A stretch of DNA of 64,000 nt from Bacillota bacterium (GTDB taxonomy: Bacteria > Bacillota > Negativicutes > CTSoil-072): contig JAGFZV010000017.1 in the NCBI GenBank assembly GCA_017889545.1, positions 1-64,000 on the forward strand, read 5' to 3'. Below the pieces are notes generated by a model. It searched no databases. It worked only from the letters and a program-made list of their open reading frames with translations, and had not been told where the DNA came from. The position numbers were made by a program, and so were the translations under genes. Position 1 is the stretch's first letter, and every line of letters begins with the position of its first letter. Positions 46,360-55,814 of this stretch are shown here, one piece after another.

Positions 46360-46371
46360 GAAAGAAGTGAG

Positions 46372-47013
46372 ATGATGACAGCCAATCGAATTAAACTAGT
46401 TGCTCTTGCGCTATTCTCCCAAAAAGGCTATGAAGGGACGGCTCTGTCGGAAATCGCCGAAAAGGTTGGAATAAAAAAACCTTCAATTTATGCGCATTAT
46501 AAGAACAAAGAAGCACTATTTTTATCCGTTGTTGCCGATATGACGGCTTCCTACGCTGCACGCTGGGATGAAGTCATTAAACAGACCCAGATGTTAGGCA
46601 TTGAAAAACGGCTGTATACATTGATGGAAGAAACAATTCGCCACTTTGCACGGGAACCGCTTCACGTTGCACTGTGGATAAGAATTTGGATGTTCCCGCC
46701 TGCCGGATTGAAAGACGAGCTATTGCAGCGCATGAAAGATCTGCACAAACGGCTGGAGCAGGACGTAACCGATATGATCCAAGCAGGAATTGCAAAAGGG
46801 GATGTGCGGTGCGGGCAGGCAAATCACATGGCGTTTGCCTATCTTTCCTTGATCGATGGGTATTTGATGCGGGTGATCTGTTATGGCCCCGGCAATTATA
46901 CAGCGCAAACGATTGATATATGGAAATGTTTTTGGGAGGGTATCCGAAGTCAGGAACACAGGAAAGAAAATTTGTCTGAACGTAAACCGTCGGGAGGGAC
47001 GAAAAAATGCTGA
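46372..47013 (+). CDS. TetR-family regulator of the efflux genes
   Basis: 213 residues (ATGATG start). Helix-turn-helix near residues 5-50 (LFSQKGYEGTALSEIAEKVG, then IKKPSIYAHYKNKEALF), C-terminal ligand domain with WIRIWMFPPAGL. It overlaps the membrane-fusion gene by 7 bases, so regulator and transport genes form one unit. The ligand is unknown; the context suggests a toxic compound or antibiotic. Confidence 0.92.
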   Translation: MMTANRIKLVALALFSQKGYEGTALSEIAEKVGIKKPSIYAHYKNKEALFLSVVADMTASYAARWDEVIKQTQMLGIEKRLYTLMEETIRHFAREPLHVALWIRIWMFPPAGLKDELLQRMKDLHKRLEQDVTDMIQAGIAKGDVRCGQANHMAFAYLSLIDGYLMRVICYGPGNYTAQTIDIWKCFWEGIRSQEHRKENLSERKPSGGTKKC

Positions 47014-48032
47014 GGCAATGGCGAAATACAAGCTTGGGAAAAATAACAGTCTTGTTGGGTTTGAGTCTTCAACTGGCGATTTTATTCAGCGGCTGCGGGC
47101 GGCAGCCGGCCAATATTCCGGAAACCTGGGGCAGAGCGGAAGCCAAAGAGATTGACGTCAATACCAAAATCGCCGGACGGGTTGCCGCTTTGTTTGTCAA
47201 AGAAGGCGATGTCGTGCAGCAGGGGCAGTTGATAGCGCGGATTGATAACCGTGATATTCTTGCCAAGGCGGACCAGGCCCGGGCCAGCATTCAGGCGCTT
47301 CAGGCTCAGGTATCACAGGCCGGTACAGTGACGAATCTGCAAGACCGGACATCACAAGCCTCATTGACGACAGCGAAGGCGCAAGTTGAAAAAGCGCGGT
47401 CGGATTTGGCAGTTGCGGAAACGGACTACGCCCGGTATCAAGGTCTATTGCAGTCAGGGGCAGTTTCCCAACAGGCGTTTGATAATATGCGTTTGAAGTA
47501 TCAAGTGGCGCAATCGACTTATTCACAGGCTCTGGCGCTGCAGGAAACGGCGGAAGCCGGCTTGCTTCAAACCAAGGTCAATATGGATAGTGAAGCGGCG
47601 GTGCAGAGTAAGCTAGTTCAGGCGCAGGCGGTTTTGGCGGAAGTGGAAGTCTATATCGACGAAACAGAGATCCGCGCGCCGATGAACGGAATTGTCACTG
47701 CGAAATATGTGGAACAAGGAGAGATGGTTTCGACCGGAACACCATTGGCGGCACTTCAGGATCCGGTGGACAATTGGGTGAACCTGAAAGTACGGGAAAC
47801 GGAATTGAAAAGGTATCATTTGCAAGATGAGGTGATTTTGGAAGGTCGTGAGCCAGGATTGCGTTTAGCGGGAAAAATCGTTGACATCAGTAAAAAGCCG
47901 GAATTTGCTACCTATCGTTCCACTAACGAACGGGGCGAAAATGATGTGATTACCTTCAACGTAAAAATCCGGGTGAATTCCGATCAGGTGCGCCCAGGGA
48001 TGCGGTTCCGGATTGTGCCGGGAGAGCGTTGA
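47007..48032 (+). CDS. membrane-fusion (HlyD/AcrA-type) lipoprotein
   Basis: 341 residues. Lipoprotein-type signal ending FSGC (Cys about residue 30). Biotinyl-lipoyl-like half-motifs flank a long coiled-coil hairpin (KVEGD-type start at AALFVKEGDVVQQGQLIARI; return at IRAPMNGIVTAKYVEQGEMV), followed by a beta-barrel. Links inner-membrane permeases to the outside. Together with the two ABC-2 permeases downstream it looks like a YbhG/YhiI-type exporter. Confidence 0.9.
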   Translation: MLRQWRNTSLGKITVLLGLSLQLAILFSGCGRQPANIPETWGRAEAKEIDVNTKIAGRVAALFVKEGDVVQQGQLIARIDNRDILAKADQARASIQALQAQVSQAGTVTNLQDRTSQASLTTAKAQVEKARSDLAVAETDYARYQGLLQSGAVSQQAFDNMRLKYQVAQSTYSQALALQETAEAGLLQTKVNMDSEAAVQSKLVQAQAVLAEVEVYIDETEIRAPMNGIVTAKYVEQGEMVSTGTPLAALQDPVDNWVNLKVRETELKRYHLQDEVILEGREPGLRLAGKIVDISKKPEFATYRSTNERGENDVITFNVKIRVNSDQVRPGMRFRIVPGER

Positions 48033-48033
48033 A

Positions 48034-49206
48034 ATGGATATTTTAACCATCATCAGACGTGAATTGCGGATGATGTTTGTTGACGAACCGAAAATCGCCG
48101 CTATCCTGTTTGGCGTACCGGTGCTGTATGTCATTTTGTTTGGAATGGTGTATTCGGCAAATATCGTCAAAACAATTCCTACGGTTGTCTATGATCAAAA
48201 TCAGACGGAAGTAAGCCGTACGTTCATTCAAGCGTTTGAAGACTCGGAACGGTTTCGTATTGTTGCGTACACTTCTTCTCAGGAAGAGATGGATTTCATT
48301 TTGCAGCAAGAAGCGGCCCAAGTAGCGGTCGTCATTCCACCGGATTTTTCCCGGGATATCAAAAAAGGATCAGCAACTCAGGCTTTACTGGTTGTGAACG
48401 GCAATAACCTGCTGTTTGCCAATCCCGCGATTGGATCGGCGCAGGAAATTGTGCAAACCTTTTCGGCCGGTGCAGGCCGGCAACTGATGGAGAAAACAGG
48501 ACAGCTTCCCACTGCGGCGCTGGGCAATGCGGCGCCGGTGCGTTTTGGGCTGCGTGTCCTGAACAATCCGACCTACGGATATGCCAATTTTATCATTGGC
48601 GGACTGGGGGCCAATGGACTGCAGCTGGGAATTGTCTTGGCGATTTGCACTACGCTGACAGCCGTGTATCGGCGTGAAAAGGATTGGCGGGGGATTTCTT
48701 CAGTCAGAATCGTGATCGGTAAGCTGCTGCCTTACTGGCTGTGGGGCATGGTATCTTTCGCAGCCTATCTTGTGATTGCGGATCAGTTTCTGCTTCTGCC
48801 GGTGAAAGGGAACCCCGGCGAACTGTTCCTGATCGGTTCCGCATTTGTTTTTGCAGTCAGCGCAATCGGGTTATTCTTTTCCGCCATTGCTCCCAATGAA
48901 GTACAAGCTGTCCAGCTGCCGATTGCTTATATCATGCCGGCATTTCTGTTTTCCGGCTACATATGGCCGGACTTTGCGATGAATACGTTCAGTCAATTGG
49001 TTTCAACTATTTTGCCGTTAACGTATGCTGCAGTCAATATACGCGACTTGATGCTGGCGGGCTATGCGCCGGACTTGTACCGGGGTGTGCTGGTTTTATC
49101 CGCAATGGGAGGACTTCTGCTCAGCCTTTCTGTAAGCATTGTTGCTTTTCGCCGCCGCCGTTTGCGCTTGAAGGAGCATCAGCCCGGGATGGAGGGAACA
49201 GAATAA
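48034..49206 (+). CDS. ABC-2 type permease, first copy
   Basis: 390 residues from ATG 48034 (GGAGAG site). ABC-2 membrane fold: one N-terminal helix (IAAILFGVPVLYVILFGMVY), a large extracytoplasmic domain of about 150 residues (VVYDQNQTEVSRTFIQAFED), then five or six C-terminal helices. Closely related to the next gene across its whole length. No ATP-binding motif. Its stop overlaps the next start (TAATG). Confidence 0.9.
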   Translation: MDILTIIRRELRMMFVDEPKIAAILFGVPVLYVILFGMVYSANIVKTIPTVVYDQNQTEVSRTFIQAFEDSERFRIVAYTSSQEEMDFILQQEAAQVAVVIPPDFSRDIKKGSATQALLVVNGNNLLFANPAIGSAQEIVQTFSAGAGRQLMEKTGQLPTAALGNAAPVRFGLRVLNNPTYGYANFIIGGLGANGLQLGIVLAICTTLTAVYRREKDWRGISSVRIVIGKLLPYWLWGMVSFAAYLVIADQFLLLPVKGNPGELFLIGSAFVFAVSAIGLFFSAIAPNEVQAVQLPIAYIMPAFLFSGYIWPDFAMNTFSQLVSTILPLTYAAVNIRDLMLAGYAPDLYRGVLVLSAMGGLLLSLSVSIVAFRRRRLRLKEHQPGMEGTE

Positions 49207-50372
49207 TGTTATGGCAGATTTGCAAGCAGGAGTTTTATTGGATGTTCCGCAAAGATCCGCGGCGCGCTTTTTATCTTTTTGGCTCTTCCGTTTTTTATGT
49301 CATTTTATTTGGCCTTCTGTACAGTCCGAATGTGGTGAATTATATCCCAATGGTTGTGTATGATCAGGATCAGACGGTGTTAAGCCGGTCCCTTGTACAA
49401 TCATTTGCTGATTCGCAAAGGTATCATATTGTCGATTACGTAACCTCTGAAGAGGAGGTAGATGCTGCGATCCAGAATAAAGCAGCACATGCTGCAATTT
49501 CCATACCGCCGAATTTTGCCCGCGATATCAAAAAAGGACTGAGCTCGCAAGTATTGGTATCAGCAAATGGATCCAATATTGCCATCGGCAATGCGATCAT
49601 CAGCTCGGCCCAGGAGATTATTGCCGCATTTTCAGCCAGAGTGAGTCAGGGGTTAGCCGAAAACGCCGTTGGATTGCTGCCGACGCCTGCTGCTCACTAT
49701 TCTGCTCCGGTTAATTTTCAACTGCGGGTTCTCAATAATCCCAATCTAGGGTATTTGAATTTCTTTGTCCTTGGAGTAGTTATGGCCGCTTTGCAGGAAG
49801 GGATTTTGCTGGCTTTGGGCAGCAGCCTGCTGAATGACAAGCACGATATGGATCATTTCAGTAAAGGGAGACCGCTGATTTTATTGATTGGCAAGCTTTT
49901 GCCGTACTGGCTGGGAGGAATGATCGCCTTCGTGTGTTCAACATGGCTTTCGGTGCTGCTGTTCGACATTCCCTGCAAGGGGAATATGGTTCAACTTTTA
50001 CTGCTGGGGGCGGCGTTCACGTTTGCAGTGACGGCGTTGGGCGGATTGGCGGCGCTGGCCTTTTCTGACGAGGTGAATTTTAACCGCCTGGTGCTGATTT
50101 ATGCCGTACCGGCTTTTATCTATTCCGGCTACACCTGGCCGCAGCAGTCTATGGATATGTTTAGTTTTCTGTTATCGTGCACGTTTCCCATGACGTATGT
50201 GACTTCCAACTTGCGCAGCTTGATGGTTTCCGGCTATGCTCCGAATTTAGCAAGCGGGATTGGCATCCTATTTTTGATGGGCGCAATGGCTTTTTGTCTG
50301 GCGGGATTTGTTTACCATGGGCAGAGAATGCGTTTTCTGCAGAAGCAAACAAACACTGCCGGTGCGGAATAA
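49206..50372 (+). CDS. ABC-2 type permease, second copy
   Basis: 388 residues from the ATG at 49206 overlapping the previous stop; the frame is open upstream but that is a shadow of the previous gene. Same layout (VVYDQDQTVLSRSLVQSFAD). It is a tandem duplicate: LRVLNNP, PPxFxRDIKKG and GKLLPYWL occur in both proteins. The pair probably forms a heterodimer. No ATPase gene follows; the next gene is a sigma-54 activator. Confidence 0.9.
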   Translation: MLWQICKQEFYWMFRKDPRRAFYLFGSSVFYVILFGLLYSPNVVNYIPMVVYDQDQTVLSRSLVQSFADSQRYHIVDYVTSEEEVDAAIQNKAAHAAISIPPNFARDIKKGLSSQVLVSANGSNIAIGNAIISSAQEIIAAFSARVSQGLAENAVGLLPTPAAHYSAPVNFQLRVLNNPNLGYLNFFVLGVVMAALQEGILLALGSSLLNDKHDMDHFSKGRPLILLIGKLLPYWLGGMIAFVCSTWLSVLLFDIPCKGNMVQLLLLGAAFTFAVTALGGLAALAFSDEVNFNRLVLIYAVPAFIYSGYTWPQQSMDMFSFLLSCTFPMTYVTSNLRSLMVSGYAPNLASGIGILFLMGAMAFCLAGFVYHGQRMRFLQKQTNTAGAE

Positions 50373-50391
50373 TGAATATGGCGGTGAGATA

Positions 50392-52419
50392 ATGACAGAC
50401 AGTATCCTTGGGCAAACAAGCCAGAAGACAATTCGTGACCCGCATGCCATTAAAACGCAATGGGAAAATTTTATTTCCGGCAAACCGGTTGATGCATCCG
50501 TTCTATCCGATTCAATTTGGCGATCCTGGCAGCGAAGCAGAAGTTACGGGGTTGATCCGTTTACCGAGACGGAAGCTGATTTGACGGAAGCTGGGCAGCG
50601 ATTAGAGCTTGCACAAGAACTTTTAACAGCAACTTGGCCTTATCTTGAAATGATTGGTCAGATCATTGGTGATAGCGGGCTGAGATTTGATTTATTTGAC
50701 CGGGAAGGATATTCTTTGAAAATATTGGGCGATGATAAAGTCATCGCCACTGCGAAGGCTTCGGGCTTCACGGTTGGAAGCAACCGGTCGGAACAAGTGG
50801 CAGGCACAGGCGCAGTCGCGCTGGCCTTGATTGAAGATAAGCCTTTTCAGATATTGGGGCCTGAACATTACAATATTTTACACCATGCAATGAATTGCTC
50901 GGCAACGCCGATCCATGATCCGGATGGCCGTATTATTGGCGTTTTGAATATTTCCAGCTACTCCGCGCAGCAGACTCGTGAAACGTTAGGACTTGTTACC
51001 AGTATAGCCAAAGCGGCGGAAACCCGTTTCGCATTGAATAAGACCATTGACCACCTGAAAGTATCCAATGATACACTGAGTAAAATCATGGAATATTTGC
51101 CGCACGGCATCGCTTATATTGGTGAAACCGGCAATTTGGAACGGTACAATCAAAGAATTCTGGAACTCTTTGAATTGGAGCGGGAAAAGTTTTCCCGGGA
51201 AACGAGAGATAAGTTGGAAACGTATTTGCGTGCGACTGAGTGCTGGCAGCAGGACGGAGAACTTCGCCACAGAGAAACAGTGATGAAACTTCCAAACCGC
51301 AAAAAATCTTTTTTGATTTCCAGCCGGAAAATTCAAAATCACAAAGGAACACTGGTCATCATTGAAGATACAGACAGTATTTTGCGGCTCAATACTTCCT
51401 TGCGCGGCAATCGGGCAATATATCAGTTTGAAGATATCGTTGGTGAAGATCCCGTGTTGAAGCAAGCGAAAACGTTAGCACGAAAGGTAGCAGGTTCTTC
51501 GTCTGCAGTATTGCTGCAAGGAGAAAGCGGCACTGGCAAAGAACTGTTTGCCCAATCGATTCATAATGCCAGTCCCCGCCGTGAAAAGCCTTTTGTCGCC
51601 ATCAACTGCGGAGCCATTCCATCGGAATTGATTGAAAGCGAACTGTTCGGCTATGAACCGGGCGCTTTTACCGGCGCCGGCAAAGGGGGAAAACCCGGTA
51701 AATTTGAAATAGCCTCCGGGGGAACGTTGTTTCTGGACGAAGTGGAGAGTATGCCGCTCAATGTTCAGATTAAACTTTTGCGGGCGTTATCGACGGACAA
51801 AATTGTCCGAATTGGAGGTATTGCGGAAATCACGACCAACATACGCTTGATTTCCGCTACAAAAAAAGATCTGCTAAAAGAAGCTGATGAAGGAAATTTC
51901 CGGGAAGATCTTTACTACCGTATTAATATCATTACCATTCAACTGCCGCCGCTGCGAGACAGAGGCGCTGATATTCGTCTGTTGGCACAATATTATTTGC
52001 AGGATTTCGCGCAAAAGTTTTGCTTGTCCAAAATAAGAGCGAAGGAGGAGTTCTTCGAAGCTTTGCTTCACTGTGCATGGCGCGGCAACATCCGGGAATT
52101 AAAAAATGTAATTGAGCGGACACTGCTATTGGTTGAAGATACGGAGACTCTGGGACTAAATAATTTGCCGGATAAGATTGTCAGCGCCTATAAATTTAAA
52201 CAGATGAAAAATCAAGTAAGCAATGAATTGAGCGAAGTGGGAAATAAACCGGATAACTTGCTCAAAGTAGCGGAAGAAATTGCTATACGCATTGCACTGA
52301 CCCAGGAAAACGGCAATCTTTTCCGTACCGCACTCAGATTGGGAATTGCCCGCAGTACATTGTACGAAAAAATCCGGGCCAACTCGAAATTACAGGAAAC
52401 AATGGCAGCATTAAAGTAA
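50392..52419 (+). CDS. sigma-54-dependent activator, AcoR-like
   Basis: 675 residues from the ATG at 50392 (GGTGAG site). N-terminal SIWRSWQRSRSYGV region and a GAF domain (about 75-215), a PAS-like region (about 228-340), the AAA+ domain with Walker A GESGTGKE at about 377 and the sigma-54 contact loop GAFTGA at about 423, then a Fis-type helix-turn-helix at the C terminus. The layout is that of AcoR, activators of alcohol, acetoin or aldehyde metabolism genes. Likely target is the aldehyde ferredoxin oxidoreductase downstream. Confidence 0.93.
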   Translation: MTDSILGQTSQKTIRDPHAIKTQWENFISGKPVDASVLSDSIWRSWQRSRSYGVDPFTETEADLTEAGQRLELAQELLTATWPYLEMIGQIIGDSGLRFDLFDREGYSLKILGDDKVIATAKASGFTVGSNRSEQVAGTGAVALALIEDKPFQILGPEHYNILHHAMNCSATPIHDPDGRIIGVLNISSYSAQQTRETLGLVTSIAKAAETRFALNKTIDHLKVSNDTLSKIMEYLPHGIAYIGETGNLERYNQRILELFELEREKFSRETRDKLETYLRATECWQQDGELRHRETVMKLPNRKKSFLISSRKIQNHKGTLVIIEDTDSILRLNTSLRGNRAIYQFEDIVGEDPVLKQAKTLARKVAGSSSAVLLQGESGTGKELFAQSIHNASPRREKPFVAINCGAIPSELIESELFGYEPGAFTGAGKGGKPGKFEIASGGTLFLDEVESMPLNVQIKLLRALSTDKIVRIGGIAEITTNIRLISATKKDLLKEADEGNFREDLYYRINIITIQLPPLRDRGADIRLLAQYYLQDFAQKFCLSKIRAKEEFFEALLHCAWRGNIRELKNVIERTLLLVEDTETLGLNNLPDKIVSAYKFKQMKNQVSNELSEVGNKPDNLLKVAEEIAIRIALTQENGNLFRTALRLGIARSTLYEKIRANSKLQETMAALK

Positions 52420-52432
52420 AAAATAGTCCTTA

Positions 52433-52487
52433 AATAGTGTAGTGTTTTCGAACAAAGAAAAATAGTGTTCGAAAATACTACACTATT
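52433..52487 (+). terminator. long AT-rich hairpin after the sigma-54 activator
   Basis: AATAGTGTAGTGTTTTCGAA, continuing to CA (52433-52454), pairs with 52466-52487 (TGTTCGAAAATACTACACTA then TT) with one mismatch over 22 positions. T-run at 52486-52490. Likely terminator. A second hairpin, AACAACGA / TCGTTGTT, lies at 52500-52522. Confidence 0.65.
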
Positions 52488-52522
52488 TTTCTTCAGTAAA
52501 ACAACGATATACAGTCGTTGTT

Positions 52523-52736
52523 ATTTTCTTAAATAGCAAATTTCTTTTAATGTACGAAAATCATACAGTAATCAAATTTCCCCCTGGGGTTCGATCATCA
52601 GCAGAATGCGAAGAACTACGGGTCAAAATGCCCTGTGCAGATCCCTTGTGCTTTTTGCAACTCGAAAAAATAAATTGGAATCAATTATGCATAAGATAAT
52701 ACTTAGTTCATTGAATATAGCAAAGGGGGAAATGGG
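52523..52736 (+). other. leader region of the aldehyde oxidoreductase gene
   Basis: No gene is supported here. It should hold the promoter and the activator binding sites. I did not find a -24/-12 element with correct GG-N10-GC spacing. GGGTC / GATCCC near 52620-52645 can pair. An AGGGGGAA ribosome site ends at about 52731. Confidence 0.3.
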
Positions 52737-54599
52737 ATGTACGGTTATTGGGGAAAACTGCTGCGAATCAATCTTACAGACCAAAGGTATACAGTGGATG
52801 ATATCGCACAGGAAACATTCCGAAAATTCATCGGCGGCGCTGCCTTGGGAGCAAAAATATTGTTGGAGGAAACTGCTCCGCAAGTAGATCCACTCTCTCC
52901 GGACAATAAATTGATTTTTGCCGTTGGACCATTGCAGGGAATCAGTTTTCCCGGCAACGGCAAGTGGAGCGTGATCACAAAAAGCCCGATTACCAAGACT
53001 TTTTTAGATTCAGCCGGAACCGGGCACTGGGCGCCCTATTTTAAAAAAGCCGGTTATGATCTGATGGTGATCGAAGGGAAGGCGAAAACGCCGGTATATC
53101 TGTTTGTTCATGATGATGGCGTGGAATTTAAAGACGCGGCCCAATTATGGGGAAAAGATACGGTGGCAACTTCGGAATTGATTAAGGCTGAACTGGGAGA
53201 CAAGAGAATTAATGCATTGAATATTGGTCCGGCCGGTGAAATCATGAACCCGGTCGCCTGCATTACCTGTGACGGACACTCCTTTGCCGGACGCGGCGGC
53301 GCAGGCGCAGTAATGGGGTCGAAAAATCTGAAAGCGATTGCAGCCTGGGGAACAAAAGAAGTGCCGGTAAAAGATCCTGCCAAGGCGGCAGAACTGACAA
53401 AAGAATTATTTAAGCTAATCCATGAAGCCGCGAAAGATTTTACCGCCCACGGGACGCCGGTTGTCATGCAGCCATTTGAAGAAATTGGCGATTCACCGAT
53501 TAAATACTGGCGAGGTGATGTATGGAAAAAAGGGGCTGCATTGATCGGAGCGCCGCGGTATAGTGAATTTTTGAAGGTAAAACCGCTGCCCTGTATCAAT
53601 TGCCCGATCGGCTGTCATCGCCATATCAACTATGAATTTTCCTCCGGAGAAAAGTTGGTTGGCAACGGACCGGAATATGAAACGCTGGGAATGATGGGGT
53701 CGAATTTAATGGTTGATGACCTGCCGGCAATTTGCAAGGCCAATGATCTTTGCAACCGGGCCGGAGTCGATACCGTTTCCGTCGGTTCCTTTATCGGCTT
53801 CTTAATGGAGTGCTATGAATCCGGCTGGCTGAGTGACGTACAGACAGAAGGACGGCCATTGCGATGGGGTGACGGCGAAGCATTGATCGAGCTGACAAAA
53901 GACATCATTAAACTGGAAGGTTTGGGCAAATTGTTCCAGACCGGCATTCGAGGCGCAGCCGCAGAGATTGGACATGAAGCGGAAAAAATTATTGTAGAAT
54001 GCAAGGGTTTGGATTTCCCGGCGCATGATCCGCGTGCTGTTTTTGGCCTGGGCGTAAATTACGCGACATCAACGATTGGCGCTTGTCATGAACGCGGCAA
54101 TCCACAGGCCAGCGCGTTGGGTTTGTTTTATCCGGAATTAGACATGGAAGCGCCTCCAGACCGGTTTTCGGTCAAGGATGCCGGCTATAGCGCCTATGTG
54201 TATCAGACGACAAGCGCGTTGTACAATAACTTGACGTTGTGCAAATTCATGGTCAATGCCGGCGGACTGACTCTGACGGAGATCAGTGCCGGACTTGAGG
54301 CCATTACCGGTTGGAATATCGAGCCAAAAGAAATGTTCAAAACTGCGGAACGAGGTTATACTTTGCAGCGGTTAATTAATGTTCGTGACGGCTTCCGCCG
54401 AAAAGACGACCAATTGCCGGCCAAAATGGGCGTTGCTGCATTGGTCGGCGGGCGGGCCGGAAAAACACCAATGCCGCATCATGAAGAAATCCTGAATGAC
54501 TACTATGCGTACCGGGGTTGGGATAATGACGGAGTGCCGAAGGCGGAAAAATTAAGAGAATTAGGATTGGATGAATATCTGAAATATTTACCGGAGTAG
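52737..54599 (+). CDS. aor: aldehyde ferredoxin oxidoreductase (tungsten-type)
   Basis: 620 residues, normal length. Oxidises aldehydes to acids with ferredoxin, or the reverse, using a bis-pterin tungsten (or molybdenum) cofactor and a 4Fe-4S cluster. Seen: MYGYWGKLLRINL start, GPAGE, GGRGGAG-like RGGAGAVMGSKNLKA, and the cluster cysteines Cys286, Cys289 and Cys293 in CINCPIGCH. Cytoplasmic. It follows a sigma-54 activator and precedes FIST and MoaD-like genes, suggesting one functional unit. Confidence 0.95.
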   Translation: MYGYWGKLLRINLTDQRYTVDDIAQETFRKFIGGAALGAKILLEETAPQVDPLSPDNKLIFAVGPLQGISFPGNGKWSVITKSPITKTFLDSAGTGHWAPYFKKAGYDLMVIEGKAKTPVYLFVHDDGVEFKDAAQLWGKDTVATSELIKAELGDKRINALNIGPAGEIMNPVACITCDGHSFAGRGGAGAVMGSKNLKAIAAWGTKEVPVKDPAKAAELTKELFKLIHEAAKDFTAHGTPVVMQPFEEIGDSPIKYWRGDVWKKGAALIGAPRYSEFLKVKPLPCINCPIGCHRHINYEFSSGEKLVGNGPEYETLGMMGSNLMVDDLPAICKANDLCNRAGVDTVSVGSFIGFLMECYESGWLSDVQTEGRPLRWGDGEALIELTKDIIKLEGLGKLFQTGIRGAAAEIGHEAEKIIVECKGLDFPAHDPRAVFGLGVNYATSTIGACHERGNPQASALGLFYPELDMEAPPDRFSVKDAGYSAYVYQTTSALYNNLTLCKFMVNAGGLTLTEISAGLEAITGWNIEPKEMFKTAERGYTLQRLINVRDGFRRKDDQLPAKMGVAALVGGRAGKTPMPHHEEILNDYYAYRGWDNDGVPKAEKLRELGLDEYLKYLPE

Positions 54600-54646
54600 G
54601 AAAAAGAGCCTTGCAGGATAAACGACAAAAAAGGGGGAAGTTTGTT

Positions 54647-55813
54647 GTGCTAAAAGCAAATGTAGGCTGGAGTAAGGGGACGGACGGCTATACGGCAGGA
54701 AAATTGGCTGCCGAAAAAGCAATGAAAGGTTTGCAGTGTGCTTCGTTCGCGGTCCTTTACGGAAGCGTCGATTACAACCAAGCTGACTTGGTAAGAGGCG
54801 TGGCGGAAGTGCTGGGCGATGTCCCAATGATTGGCTGCAGTTCTTTTACAGCGGTTCTTACTCCGGATGGAGTGATCGGCGGAAAAGATGGTTTTTGTTC
54901 GGTAATGGTATTGGATGACCACGCTATGAGTGTTGCCGCAGCCGGTGTGGAAAAGGGAGAATGCGCCCGCATGGCCGGCAGGCAGGCAGCGGAGCAGGCC
55001 ATGGAGAAACTTGGCAAACGGGAAGCTCCGGCGTATTTTTATATGATCGCGCCGCCCGGAGAAGAAGAAACCTATTTGAATGGAATTCAAGATGTTATTG
55101 GCAGAGTTCCCTTTTTTGGCGGAAGTTCCGCTGAGAACACGATGGAAGGGTTGATGAAGCAGTACGCGAATGGCAAAGTGATCGAAAATGGCGTGGCCGT
55201 TGCTTTTTTCTACACGGATAAAAAGTTTGGCAATAAATATACCGGCGATTACCGGTATGGCGGGAAAACGGGCGTCATTACAAAAGTGGAGAATAAGCGA
55301 ACGCTGAAAGAAATTGACGGCAAGCCGGCACTCGAAGTATACGCAGGCTGGCGCGGCATGAAAACCGATGATCTAAAGGGATTGAACCTGTTAGGCGCAA
55401 CCATTCATGCTCCGCTGGGCATGATTGATCCGGAAGGAGAAATCACTCTGATCCGTCATCCGGTATCCGGCGGAAATGATTTAAGTATGGCAGTTGGGAA
55501 TGATTTAGTGGAGAATACAGCTGTTTGCATGATGGATGCGACTACCGATGAATTAATTGCCTCTGTTGGAAAAGCGGTTGCTGAAGCCAAAAATAATCTG
55601 GGGGCGGAACCGGGGGCGCTGTTCTTGATCCATTGCGGCGGTCGGGCGGCAGGAATTGGCGATCGAATGGAGGAAGTGGTCAAGGAAGTAAAAAAAGCGG
55701 TTGGCGATTTACCGTTTGTCGGCGTGCTGACCTTTGGCGAATATGGGTATGACAAATGGACGAAGAATGCCTGCGGCGGATTGATGCTGTCGGCGTTCAT
55801 GCTGGAAAAATAA
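54647..55813 (+). CDS. FIST-domain sensor-type protein
   Basis: 388 residues from a GTG at 54647, chosen because GGGGGAAG lies 6 bases upstream; a TTG at 54611 has none. N-terminal FIST_N (KANVGWSKGTDGYTAGKLAAE, IGCSSFTAV), C-terminal FIST_C (GALFLIHCGGRAAG, PFVGVLTFGEYGYDK). FIST domains are small-ligand sensors often attached to signalling domains; here the protein stands alone between an oxidoreductase and a MoaD-like protein. It ends 1 base before the next gene. Role unproven. Confidence 0.85.
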   Translation: MLKANVGWSKGTDGYTAGKLAAEKAMKGLQCASFAVLYGSVDYNQADLVRGVAEVLGDVPMIGCSSFTAVLTPDGVIGGKDGFCSVMVLDDHAMSVAAAGVEKGECARMAGRQAAEQAMEKLGKREAPAYFYMIAPPGEEETYLNGIQDVIGRVPFFGGSSAENTMEGLMKQYANGKVIENGVAVAFFYTDKKFGNKYTGDYRYGGKTGVITKVENKRTLKEIDGKPALEVYAGWRGMKTDDLKGLNLLGATIHAPLGMIDPEGEITLIRHPVSGGNDLSMAVGNDLVENTAVCMMDATTDELIASVGKAVAEAKNNLGAEPGALFLIHCGGRAAGIGDRMEEVVKEVKKAVGDLPFVGVLTFGEYGYDKWTKNACGGLMLSAFMLEK

Positions 55814-55814
55814 G

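Noticed and set aside
48963-49205. N-terminal extension of the second permease
   Set aside because: The extension reads through the first permease in another frame; the real start at 49206 overlaps the previous stop as TAATG.
52583-52592. T-loop-like GGTTCGATC, possible tRNA
   Set aside because: No acceptor or anticodon stem pairs with it.
52640-52665. Possible sigma-54 promoter (TTGTGCTTTTTGCA)
   Set aside because: The GG/GC pair needed at -24/-12 is absent; spacing and bases do not fit.
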